Source of the DNA: Treponema sp. UBA3862
Lineage (GTDB): Bacteria; Spirochaetota; Spirochaetia; Treponematales; Treponemataceae
Direction of reading: 5' to 3'
Assembly: GCA_002392405.1 (NCBI GenBank)
Contig: DGGY01000003.1
Coordinates: 1 to 5,995, forward strand
Length of the DNA: 5,995 nt
The notes beneath the pieces were generated by a model. It did no database searches. It saw only the letters and a program-made list of their open reading frames with translations, and had not been told where the DNA came from. Shown here piece by piece: positions 1-5,995 of this stretch (its first letter is position 1; the number at the start of each line of letters is the position of its first letter). Made by a program: the position numbers and the translations under genes.

Positions 1-60
1 GCCGCACTTCGTTGCGTCCTACCCTCTCTGCGGGCTCAAACGTCGCCCGCAACGCCTGCT
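1..60. repeat. GC-rich intergenic element with overlapping inverted repeats (candidate dispersed repeat)
   Basis: This block lies just downstream of the peptidase stop and may continue beyond the window edge. By hand count 40 of 60 bases are G or C, far above the adjoining genes. It holds two inverted repeats: CGTTGCG at 10-16 pairing with CGCAACG at 48-54, and GCGGGC at 30-35 pairing with GCCCGC at 45-50. They share bases 48-50, so both full stems cannot form at once. No T-run follows either stem on either strand, so it is not a standard intrinsic terminator, though it could still help end transcription of the operon. Short open frames cross it on both strands but none has a start or recognisable product. 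Repeat status is inferred from composition and structure only; no second copy is in the window. Confidence 0.4.
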
Positions 61-68
61 TTATTATA

Positions 69-626
69 TCATTGAAAACGTTTCATATAAATGCCGCCAT
101 TATCTTTTAACCATTTATTGCAGCGTTTATAACCGGGGAACACACGGTCAATTTCTGCGTAAAACTCTTTTGAGTGATTCATGTGTTTGCGGTGGCAGAG
201 TTCATGCACCACAACACTGTCCATTATTTCTTGTGGCATCAGCACCAGAAGACAGTTGAAATTCAGATTCCCATTCTGCGTACAACTCCCCCATCTGGAA
301 GACTGAAGCCTGATTGCAATTCGCCCGTAAGTTACGCCGATTTTCTTTGCCCAGTACTCTACCCTCTGCGGAATTATCTTACGTGCCAGCTTTTTTATCT
401 GTTTTATTTCATCTGCAGAAAGAAGCCCGAGCGACTCTGCCTTCTCCTCTTCCCTATTCTGTTTTTCCAGATGTTTTGTAATCCAGTCCTTTTTAGAAAG
501 AAGAAATTCCTGCACCGTGCGTTCGCTGGTTCCATAAGGAGCTTTCACGAGAACACGATTGTCTGTCATAACAGTGACAGAAATTGAGCGGCGTCGGGAT
601 TTCTGGATGATGTAGGTAATTTCCAT
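69..626 (-). CDS. YgjP-like (DUF45) zinc metallopeptidase, M48-type annotation
   Basis: This predicted soluble zinc-dependent peptidase of the YgjP/DUF45 family (related to SprT and WSS1 folds) has 185 residues from the ATG at 624-626. The zinc site is an HExxHxxxxxH pattern: His141, Glu142 (catalytic), His145 and His151, within VVHELCHRKHMNHSKEF. The family's RWGSC signature (residues 111-115) precedes it, and the N-terminus has the usual SRRRSISV strand. A charged helical stretch (about 45-65) lies between. There is no signal peptide or membrane segment, so it is probably cytoplasmic. A TTG at 642-644 would add six residues (MFCKIH) and shorten the gap to the preceding gene to 14 bases, but neither start has a convincing Shine-Dalgarno; I chose the ATG because family similarity begins there. 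Sampled lines are richer in GC (about 43-48%) than the neighbouring genes. Substrate is unknown, and homologues are often found beside restriction genes, which is not the case here. Family call is strong; role is not. Confidence 0.9.
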   Translation of the reverse strand: MEITYIIQKSRRRSISVTVMTDNRVLVKAPYGTSERTVQEFLLSKKDWITKHLEKQNREEEKAESLGLLSADEIKQIKKLARKIIPQRVEYWAKKIGVTYGRIAIRLQSSRWGSCTQNGNLNFNCLLVLMPQEIMDSVVVHELCHRKHMNHSKEFYAEIDRVFPGYKRCNKWLKDNGGIYMKRFQ

Positions 627-658
627 ATGGATTTTGCAAAACAAAAACTATCTGCTTT

Positions 659-3367
659 TTACATCTCATCCCGCTGTTTAATTAAAGCGGCATTTACAAG
701 AGCAATTCTGTTATAGAGTTCAAAATAATCTGTATATTGTTCAGAAGCTGTATTCTGTTCAGGCTGTAAAACTTTCGCTTTTACTATCCTGTTTGCACCG
801 TCAAGCCCCTCTGATTTTATTTTCTGAGCGTATTCTTTATTTAATTCAGGGGTCCAGCCCATTATGTCCGGTTTGGCAAGCGTATGTATTTTTTTGATTG
901 AAACTATTTCAAAAATCTTTTTTCCGTAATATTCTTCAAGCGCGTTTCTAAAAGGCCTGTCTTTATGAAACTCAAGTACGCATTTAAGAACATTTCCTTT
1001 AAGTTCAAAACTGCATAAAGAAGATTTATCAGTAAACTTCTTTCCTTCTTCAGTTTCAAAAAAGCCTTTAACATCTGATATTCCGTCATTAAAGGTATAT
1101 TCGTATTCGTTTCCCCAGAGGCACGCACTTAGACTTTCACGACGTCTCTGGTTTGTTACCGGAAAAATAAAGGCATGATTTATCTGTATAAAAGAAGGAA
1201 GCTCCTTATTTAATTTTTCTATGAATGATTTTTCATCACAGCCTTCATACATAACTACAGAAGCAATTTCATCAAGTGAAACTGTACCCAAACTCAAAGT
1301 TGAAGAAAACTCAAGACGTGGAAGCGGGTTAAAACCTGCCGTATAAATAACAGGAAGTCCTGACTTCTGGATAGCACGGTTAAACATTTCTATCGAAGAA
1401 AGATGACTTATAAACTGTCCCCCGTTGGTTTTAGTGAACCTGAAAACAGCCCTCCATATTAACGGAATATTCATCTCCGAACGCCTGTCATAAGAGCCGC
1501 TCGGTTCGTTCAACTTATTCAATCCTGTTAACTGTTCACTTTTGTATACTTCCTGAGATATTTTATCAGTATTAACAGATACTTTATTGCTGCACACACC
1601 GCAGCGATGGTCACAGTCAGGTTTGCAGACAGGAGTTAAAAGCTCTTTTTCATTTTTCTCCCATTCTTTTAAATAAAAACTTTTAGAGGGGCCTAGACTG
1701 ACATCATCCCACGGCAATTTTTCATCTTTAGAGCGTTCACGGAGAATCTCTGCCTTTACATCATAGCCTGCTTCACTAAAGGCTTCTTCCCACAAAGGAA
1801 GGTCAGCCCTCAGATGATCTTCCCATGCATCAAGGCGTACTCCCTTTTTAAAGGCATTATAAATTACCATTCCAGAGCGTTTATCCCCTCTGCTGCAGAG
1901 GGCTTCAATGTAACTTGTAGAAACATCATGAGTTCCTACCTTAAAGCGCCCCTTTGGAAGATTATCCCTTATATAGCGGAGTTTTCTATCACTTTCTTCA
2001 GGACTTATCTGTCTTACCCACTGGTATGGTGTATGCGGTTTTGGAATAAAAGTTCCTACATTTACATGGCAGACAATACCTGTCCGTTTCTGTAAATCAA
2101 GCATAAAATCAACTATAACTTTTTCTTCTGTTTTTTCTTCGGTTTCAGGAAAAGGAAGTCCAACCATAAAATAAAACTTTGCCTTGTTCCAGCCCTTTTT
2201 CTTTGCTTCATTAATGAGATCAACTAGATGCTGGGCATAAACTTCTTTATTGAGCCTTAACTGCCAGGCTTCATCCGGGGTCTCAACTGCAAATGTAAGA
2301 CCAGATTTTCTTACTTCACTTAATTCTTCAAGAAGCGGAAGTGTAAAACTGTTTACTTTTAATGAAGGAAGCTGAAAAGAAATATTTTTAGCACGGTATT
2401 TATTATTTAATTCACGCAGAAGCCCGCCTATATCAGGATAATCTGCACTTGAAAGACTCGTTAATGAAATCTCCTTATACCCCGCCTGATTAACCAGCTT
2501 ATCTACATATTCAAAAATTGTCTTTTTAGAACGTGCCCTCTGCGGACGATAATAAATTCCTGCATGACAGAATCTGCAGCCGTTCGGGCAGCCCCTCATA
2601 ATTTCTACAACACCATGATTCTGAACAGTCTTTATGTTTGGAAGCGGTAAAAAAGATTCAATAGGTTCATCGCTGTCAAAGCCTTCATAAACTGCTCTGA
2701 AAGCTTTTGCGTGCCCGCACTTTTCAACAGACATATCTTCTGTCCAGACATTTGGACAGCGTGCAAGTTCTTCAAGGATTTCTTTTTTAGAAGCCCCCTG
2801 CTTTTTCATCAGTGCAAGCTTCTCAAACAGTTCAAACATCCCCCCTTCTGCTTCGCCAATAAATACAGCATCAAAAAATACAGAAAAAGGTGCAGGATTT
2901 GTAGCTCCGACTCCGCCTGCAAAAATAATCGGATCATTCTCAGAACGGTCTTTTTTAAGAAGAGGGATTCTGCCGTTTTCAAGAATGCTTAATGCCCCTG
3001 TTATGCCAAGTTCATATCCTATTGAAAAACAAAGCATGTCAAGATTTTTGAGGGGCATACCAGTTTCAAGCGTATATAAAGGAGTATCTGTTTGTGTTAA
3101 AAGCTGTTCAAAATCTTTTTCAGGACAAAATACCCTTTCACAGCGTATATCCTTCTTTTTGTTAAGCCCCTGGTAAATTATTTTGATGGCCTGATTAGAC
3201 ATTCCAATCGTATATGTATCAGGAAAAGCTATTGCCGTATTAAAAAGTGTGTCATTTACTGCATGAGGCTTTACAATTGAACCTATTTCACCGCCAGTAT
3301 ATGTAGACGGATTTTGAACTGAGATAAGCCTGGAACCGAATCTTTCAATGGGATTTATTAAAGTCAT
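659..3367 (-). CDS. TIGR03960-type B12-binding radical SAM protein fused to a DUF2344 (TIGR03936) domain
   Basis: This 902-residue protein has three parts. Residues about 1-240 are an N-terminal region of the cobalamin-binding type, with GMSNQAIKIIY (55-65), an IIFAGGVGATNPAPF stretch (147-161) and FIGEAEGGMFEL (169-180). The radical SAM core, about 245-500, has the 4Fe-4S-binding CxxxCxxC at Cys260, Cys264 and Cys267, and a later MVGLPFPETEE segment. A second cysteine group follows at Cys581, 585, 589 and 592. A polar linker (about 593-635) leads to the C-terminal domain with FRFTKTNGGQFISHLSSIEMFNRA-like sequence and AGFNPLPRLEFSSTLSLG, typical of DUF2344. In many Firmicutes the two halves are adjacent separate genes; here they are fused. 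The family's reaction is unknown to me; cobalamin dependence is inferred from family naming. The start is secure: the in-frame rodA stop lies five codons upstream and no other ATG intervenes. No good Shine-Dalgarno is visible, suggesting translational coupling to rodA. Confidence 0.9.
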   Translation of the reverse strand: MTLINPIERFGSRLISVQNPSTYTGGEIGSIVKPHAVNDTLFNTAIAFPDTYTIGMSNQAIKIIYQGLNKKKDIRCERVFCPEKDFEQLLTQTDTPLYTLETGMPLKNLDMLCFSIGYELGITGALSILENGRIPLLKKDRSENDPIIFAGGVGATNPAPFSVFFDAVFIGEAEGGMFELFEKLALMKKQGASKKEILEELARCPNVWTEDMSVEKCGHAKAFRAVYEGFDSDEPIESFLPLPNIKTVQNHGVVEIMRGCPNGCRFCHAGIYYRPQRARSKKTIFEYVDKLVNQAGYKEISLTSLSSADYPDIGGLLRELNNKYRAKNISFQLPSLKVNSFTLPLLEELSEVRKSGLTFAVETPDEAWQLRLNKEVYAQHLVDLINEAKKKGWNKAKFYFMVGLPFPETEEKTEEKVIVDFMLDLQKRTGIVCHVNVGTFIPKPHTPYQWVRQISPEESDRKLRYIRDNLPKGRFKVGTHDVSTSYIEALCSRGDKRSGMVIYNAFKKGVRLDAWEDHLRADLPLWEEAFSEAGYDVKAEILRERSKDEKLPWDDVSLGPSKSFYLKEWEKNEKELLTPVCKPDCDHRCGVCSNKVSVNTDKISQEVYKSEQLTGLNKLNEPSGSYDRRSEMNIPLIWRAVFRFTKTNGGQFISHLSSIEMFNRAIQKSGLPVIYTAGFNPLPRLEFSSTLSLGTVSLDEIASVVMYEGCDEKSFIEKLNKELPSFIQINHAFIFPVTNQRRRESLSACLWGNEYEYTFNDGISDVKGFFETEEGKKFTDKSSLCSFELKGNVLKCVLEFHKDRPFRNALEEYYGKKIFEIVSIKKIHTLAKPDIMGWTPELNKEYAQKIKSEGLDGANRIVKAKVLQPEQNTASEQYTDYFELYNRIALVNAALIKQRDEM

Positions 3368-3382
3368 GGCAATTTCAAAAAA

Positions 3383-4693
3383 TTACATCTCAAACTTGTG
3401 ACCGTTAACGCTCATTACAATTCCAGTACAGAGCATTGCTGTCCACAAAGAAGATCCGCCGTAAGACAAAAATAAAAGCGGAATACCTGTAATCGGCATT
3501 ATTCCCATTACCATGCCTACATTTACAATAAAATGAAAAAAGAACATGGCAAGAATACCTGAAACAATATAAAAACCAAAATCATTGCTTGTAGAACGCA
3601 TGATATAAACCATGCGGAACAAAAGTCCAAAGTAAACCATAAAAACGAGTATACAGCCAAAAAAGCCTGTTTCTTCAGCCATAATGCTGAAAATAAAGTC
3701 CGTACTTTGTTCAGGAAGGAAGCGGTAATGACTCTGAGTACCCTTTAAAAATCCCTGACCGAACCAGTTACCTGAACCGATGGCAATTTTAGACTGAATG
3801 ATATTCCAGCCTGCTCCACGCGGATCAGAGTCAGGATCAATGAAGACAATCAGACGTTTAATCTGATAATCTTTTAATACTTTGCCGGCAATTTTAGATA
3901 AAATCAGTGACGCACAGATAATACCAAAGGCATATGCAATCCAGTAAAAATATTTATTCTGCGGAAACAAAATCATTCCTGCAATACCTGTAAGGCAGAC
4001 AGCAAAAGATGCTGCAATTACAACAAAACTCAGTTTTCCGCTTATAAGGATATTTATGGCCCGGTAATTTACATGTGCAATTTCACTCTGATAAATCGGC
4101 AAAACCGCAAAGATGATTGTAAGCATACCGGTTGCAAAAATCAAAAAGATATAGCGAAGCTCAATTCCTGCAATAAAACACATTACAAGGAAAATCGGAA
4201 TATAAACCATCGCAGTTCCCAAGTCAGGCTGAAGAAGAATAAGACCTGTAGGAACTAAGAAAATTGCCAGAGCAGTTAAAAAACGCTTTCTTGCCCCTTC
4301 ATTTTTTGAGCGGTTAAGATACCACCCTAAAAAAAGAATATAAATGATTTTACAGAATTCAGAAGGCTGAATACCAAAACCGCCGAAACCTATCCACGAT
4401 TTTGCACCGTTTACATAACGGCCGAACAGTTTTGTGTAAATCAGTATAAATACCAGAAACGCAAAAAGATATGGAACATAGCGGTCAATGCGCCTGTAAT
4501 CAAGGACTGCTGCAAAAAGCATCATCGCAATTCCCGTAGCAGCCCAGATAATCTGCTTTAAAAACTCATTTGAAACATTAAAACCGGAAGAATTAATGCC
4601 TGAAGAATAAATAAACAGTATTCCCATCGTAACGAGAAACAGAACGCAGAGTATAATAAAAAAATCAAAGGCCTGAAAAATCTTCGTCTTCAT
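3383..4693 (-). CDS. rodA: RodA, SEDS-family peptidoglycan glycosyltransferase
   Basis: RodA is the membrane-embedded SEDS glycosyltransferase that polymerises lipid II during elongation, in complex with PBP2. Numbered from the ATG at 4693, the 436 residues include NGAKSWI followed by QPSEF (109-113), QPDLGTA (155-161), the DPRGAGWNIIQSKIAIGSG segment (290-308), LPEQSTDFIF with the family's catalytic Asp at 332, EETG (340-343), and ITGIPLLFLSYGGSS (401-415) near the C-terminus. I estimate about 12 membrane helices against the usual 10. The protein is also longer than E. coli RodA (about 370 residues) because of an extra hydrophobic block at about 200-273. The ATG is preferred over the GTG one codon upstream (4694-4696): an AGGAG sits 7 bases from the ATG but only 4 from the GTG. 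The start is 4 bases after the mrdA stop, so translation is probably coupled. FtsW is the main alternative; the mrdA linkage favours RodA. Confidence 0.95.
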   Translation of the reverse strand: MKTKIFQAFDFFIILCVLFLVTMGILFIYSSGINSSGFNVSNEFLKQIIWAATGIAMMLFAAVLDYRRIDRYVPYLFAFLVFILIYTKLFGRYVNGAKSWIGFGGFGIQPSEFCKIIYILFLGWYLNRSKNEGARKRFLTALAIFLVPTGLILLQPDLGTAMVYIPIFLVMCFIAGIELRYIFLIFATGMLTIIFAVLPIYQSEIAHVNYRAINILISGKLSFVVIAASFAVCLTGIAGMILFPQNKYFYWIAYAFGIICASLILSKIAGKVLKDYQIKRLIVFIDPDSDPRGAGWNIIQSKIAIGSGNWFGQGFLKGTQSHYRFLPEQSTDFIFSIMAEETGFFGCILVFMVYFGLLFRMVYIMRSTSNDFGFYIVSGILAMFFFHFIVNVGMVMGIMPITGIPLLFLSYGGSSLWTAMLCTGIVMSVNGHKFEM

Positions 4694-4697
4694 CACA

Positions 4698-5995
4698 CTA
4701 CTCCTGTCTCTGACGGGCTTTAAATAAATATCTGAAACCTAAGGTATCAATTGCTTCATCATAGGTCTGATTTGCAAAAATTCCCTGGAAAATTATATTA
4801 GTACAGTACGGAGCCCACCATTCCCAGGTGTTGATTGCTTCTACAATTACAACGACAATGTACTGATCTTCAACCGGAGCATCATAAGGACCATAGGCCG
4901 CCATCCACGAATGCCAGTGGTTAGCTTCTACGCCGTTAACTTCTGCTGTACCGGTTTTTCCTGCAAGCTTGAATCTTTTATTGTTCATAGGATATTCAGC
5001 TGTACCGTCCGTAATAACATACCTTAAGTCTCTTTTAACTTCTTTCCAGATGGCACTGTCAATGTTCATTTCCCTTAAGACCTGAGGCTTTATTTCTTCA
5101 ATAACTTCATTTGTTGCAGGATCACGGATTTCTTTTAATAAATGAGGTTTATAAATTTTTCCTTCGTTGCAGACCATTGCGAGCATATCAGCAACATGAA
5201 GCGGAGTTACAAGAGTATAGCCCTGTCCGATTGACATATTCATTGTATCCCCGCCCTTCCAGCGTTCATGATAACGTCTTTCTTTCCACTGGCTTGTCGG
5301 AACAAAACCTGAGGACTGGGCAGGAAGATCTACATCAAGACTTTCTCCAAAACCAAATTCTTTTGAGTAAGAAGCAATTTTATCAACACCAAGATTATCG
5401 CGGCCTACGACCCAGTAATAAACGTCACAGGACTGCGCAAGGGCATTTTTTAAATCAAGATAGCCGTGTCCAGGATATTTAATATGACAGGTAAAAGTCT
5501 GGTTTCCGTAAACAATACGTCCCGGACATTCAACTTTTTTTTCTGGAGGAATCGCTTTTTCTGCAAGGATTGCCGTTGTCATAATCGTCTTAAAGGTTGA
5601 AGCAGGAGGATAAACGGCATTTACACAGCGGTTTAACAGAGGTTTATGAGGGTTTGTTGCAAGTTCATTGTAAAGAGAAGCGGCGTCATCAGAATTGAAA
5701 AGATTCTGATCATAAAAAGGATAACTTACCATGGCAATAATTTCGCCGTTTGAAGGCTTTAAAACCACAGCAGCTCCGACACGGTTTCCAAGCGCCTGTT
5801 CAGCAAGAGTCTGAATACGTGAATCTATAGTAAGAACAAGATTTTTTCCTGGCTCAGGAGGCTCAATCACCGGAACGTCAGAAATAATATGACCGCGGGC
5901 ATCTACAGTACGGCTTTCCCTTCCAGGAACACCCTGAAGATACCTGTCATACTGCTTTTCAATACCTGTTTTACCTACAATTGAATTTGCCTTAT
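4698..5995 (-). CDS. mrdA: Penicillin-binding protein 2 (elongasome DD-transpeptidase), 5' end missing
   Basis: This is a class B penicillin-binding protein that cross-links new lateral-wall peptidoglycan in the periplasm, working with RodA. The reading frame is open to the window edge, so the N-terminal membrane anchor and most of the pedestal domain are missing; 431 codons plus two bases are visible, and the stop is TAG at 4698-4700. The visible part begins in the pedestal region with GKTGIEKQYD (about 5942-5974) and VDARG (about 5892-5906), then the LTID hinge. The transpeptidase motifs follow in order: STFK with the nucleophilic Ser at 5598-5600, SCD at about 5424-5432 (the SxD form usual in PBP2 rather than SxN), and KTGT starting at 4958. 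The GTG at 5868-5870 is an internal Val codon, not a start, because conserved sequence continues upstream of it. SxD and the adjoining rodA favour PBP2 over a division PBP3 (FtsI). Identification is firm; the true start is outside the window. Confidence 0.96.
   Translation of the reverse strand, partial: KANSIVGKTGIEKQYDRYLQGVPGRESRTVDARGHIISDVPVIEPPEPGKNLVLTIDSRIQTLAEQALGNRVGAAVVLKPSNGEIIAMVSYPFYDQNLFNSDDAASLYNELATNPHKPLLNRCVNAVYPPASTFKTIMTTAILAEKAIPPEKKVECPGRIVYGNQTFTCHIKYPGHGYLDLKNALAQSCDVYYWVVGRDNLGVDKIASYSKEFGFGESLDVDLPAQSSGFVPTSQWKERRYHERWKGGDTMNMSIGQGYTLVTPLHVADMLAMVCNEGKIYKPHLLKEIRDPATNEVIEEIKPQVLREMNIDSAIWKEVKRDLRYVITDGTAEYPMNNKRFKLAGKTGTAEVNGVEANHWHSWMAAYGPYDAPVEDQYIVVVIVEAINTWEWWAPYCTNIIFQGIFANQTYDEAIDTLGFRYLFKARQRQE
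4701..4705 (-). promoter_or_regulatory. Ribosome binding site of rodA
   Basis: AGGAG on the minus strand lies inside the last codons of mrdA, 7 bases before the ATG at 4691-4693. It is the only clear Shine-Dalgarno sequence at the three start sites in the window. It decides between the ATG and the adjacent GTG, which would have only 4 bases of spacing. Confidence 0.75.

Noticed and set aside
30..50. GCGGGC/GCCCGC hairpin as an intrinsic terminator for the operon
   Set aside because: Neither strand has a T-run after the stem, so the standard signature is absent; it is kept only as part of the unexplained GC-rich element.
63..68. TATAAT on the minus strand right after the peptidase stop, resembling a -10 box
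   Set aside because: No matching -35 element lies about 17 bases upstream on that strand, and in A/T-rich DNA such hexamers arise by chance.
174..587. A 137-codon open frame on the plus strand opposite the peptidase gene
   Set aside because: It lies wholly inside the strongly supported HExxH peptidase gene, has no recognisable motif and is rich in codons mirrored from the real gene.
1814..3176. Several short plus-strand open frames opposite the radical SAM gene (about 63-93 codons)
   Set aside because: They are shadows of a well-supported 902-residue protein, lack ribosome sites and have no family resemblance.
5424..5432. SCD in place of the SxN motif in PBP2, as a possible lost catalytic residue
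   Set aside because: SxD is the normal form in the PBP2 subfamily (E. coli PBP2 also has Asp here), so it is not a defect.
5111..5482. A 123-codon plus-strand open frame opposite mrdA
   Set aside because: It is antisense to the conserved transpeptidase domain and shows no protein family features.
5868..5870. GTG as the start of the PBP2 gene
   Set aside because: The frame stays open to the window edge and encodes conserved PBP2 sequence (GKTGIEKQYD, VDARG) upstream, so this is an internal valine.

Overview
The window is a compact stretch of bacterial chromosome with four genes. All are on the minus strand and head to tail, so transcription runs from high to low coordinates. The gene order is mrdA (PBP2, 5' end cut off by the window edge), rodA, a large fused B12-binding/radical SAM protein with a C-terminal DUF2344-type domain, and a small YgjP-like zinc metallopeptidase. 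Intergenic gaps are 4, 15 and about 32 bases, with no terminator or promoter visible between genes. The layout therefore looks like one transcription unit, probably the distal part of a longer mre/mrd cell-shape operon that continues upstream of position 5995.

PBP2 and RodA are the paired transpeptidase and SEDS glycosyltransferase of the elongasome, which builds lateral-wall peptidoglycan in rod or helical cells. Both keep their catalytic motifs. RodA carries about 70 extra residues that look like an additional pair of membrane helices just before its catalytic loop. The radical SAM protein is of the uncharacterised type often named 'TIGR03960 family B12-binding radical SAM protein'. Here it is one 902-residue polypeptide that also includes the domain encoded by a separate neighbouring gene in many Firmicutes. 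The last gene is a YgjP-like (DUF45) HExxH peptidase; its link to wall synthesis is unclear and may only be positional.

The first 60 bases differ from everything else. They are about 67% GC by hand count, against roughly 32-48% in the 60-base lines I sampled from the genes. They contain two overlapping, mutually exclusive inverted repeats and no T-tract. This is a candidate dispersed repeat or the edge of a mobile or structured element, and it is the least explained part of the window.

The AT-leaning composition, the mrdA-rodA linkage, the long RodA and the fused radical SAM protein fit a spirochaete, most likely a host-associated Treponema-type organism. This is an inference from gene style, not proof. 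I see no tRNA, rRNA, CRISPR array, transposase or phage gene. I do not see a clearly novel multi-gene system; the most open questions are the role of the radical SAM protein and the GC-rich element at the left edge.
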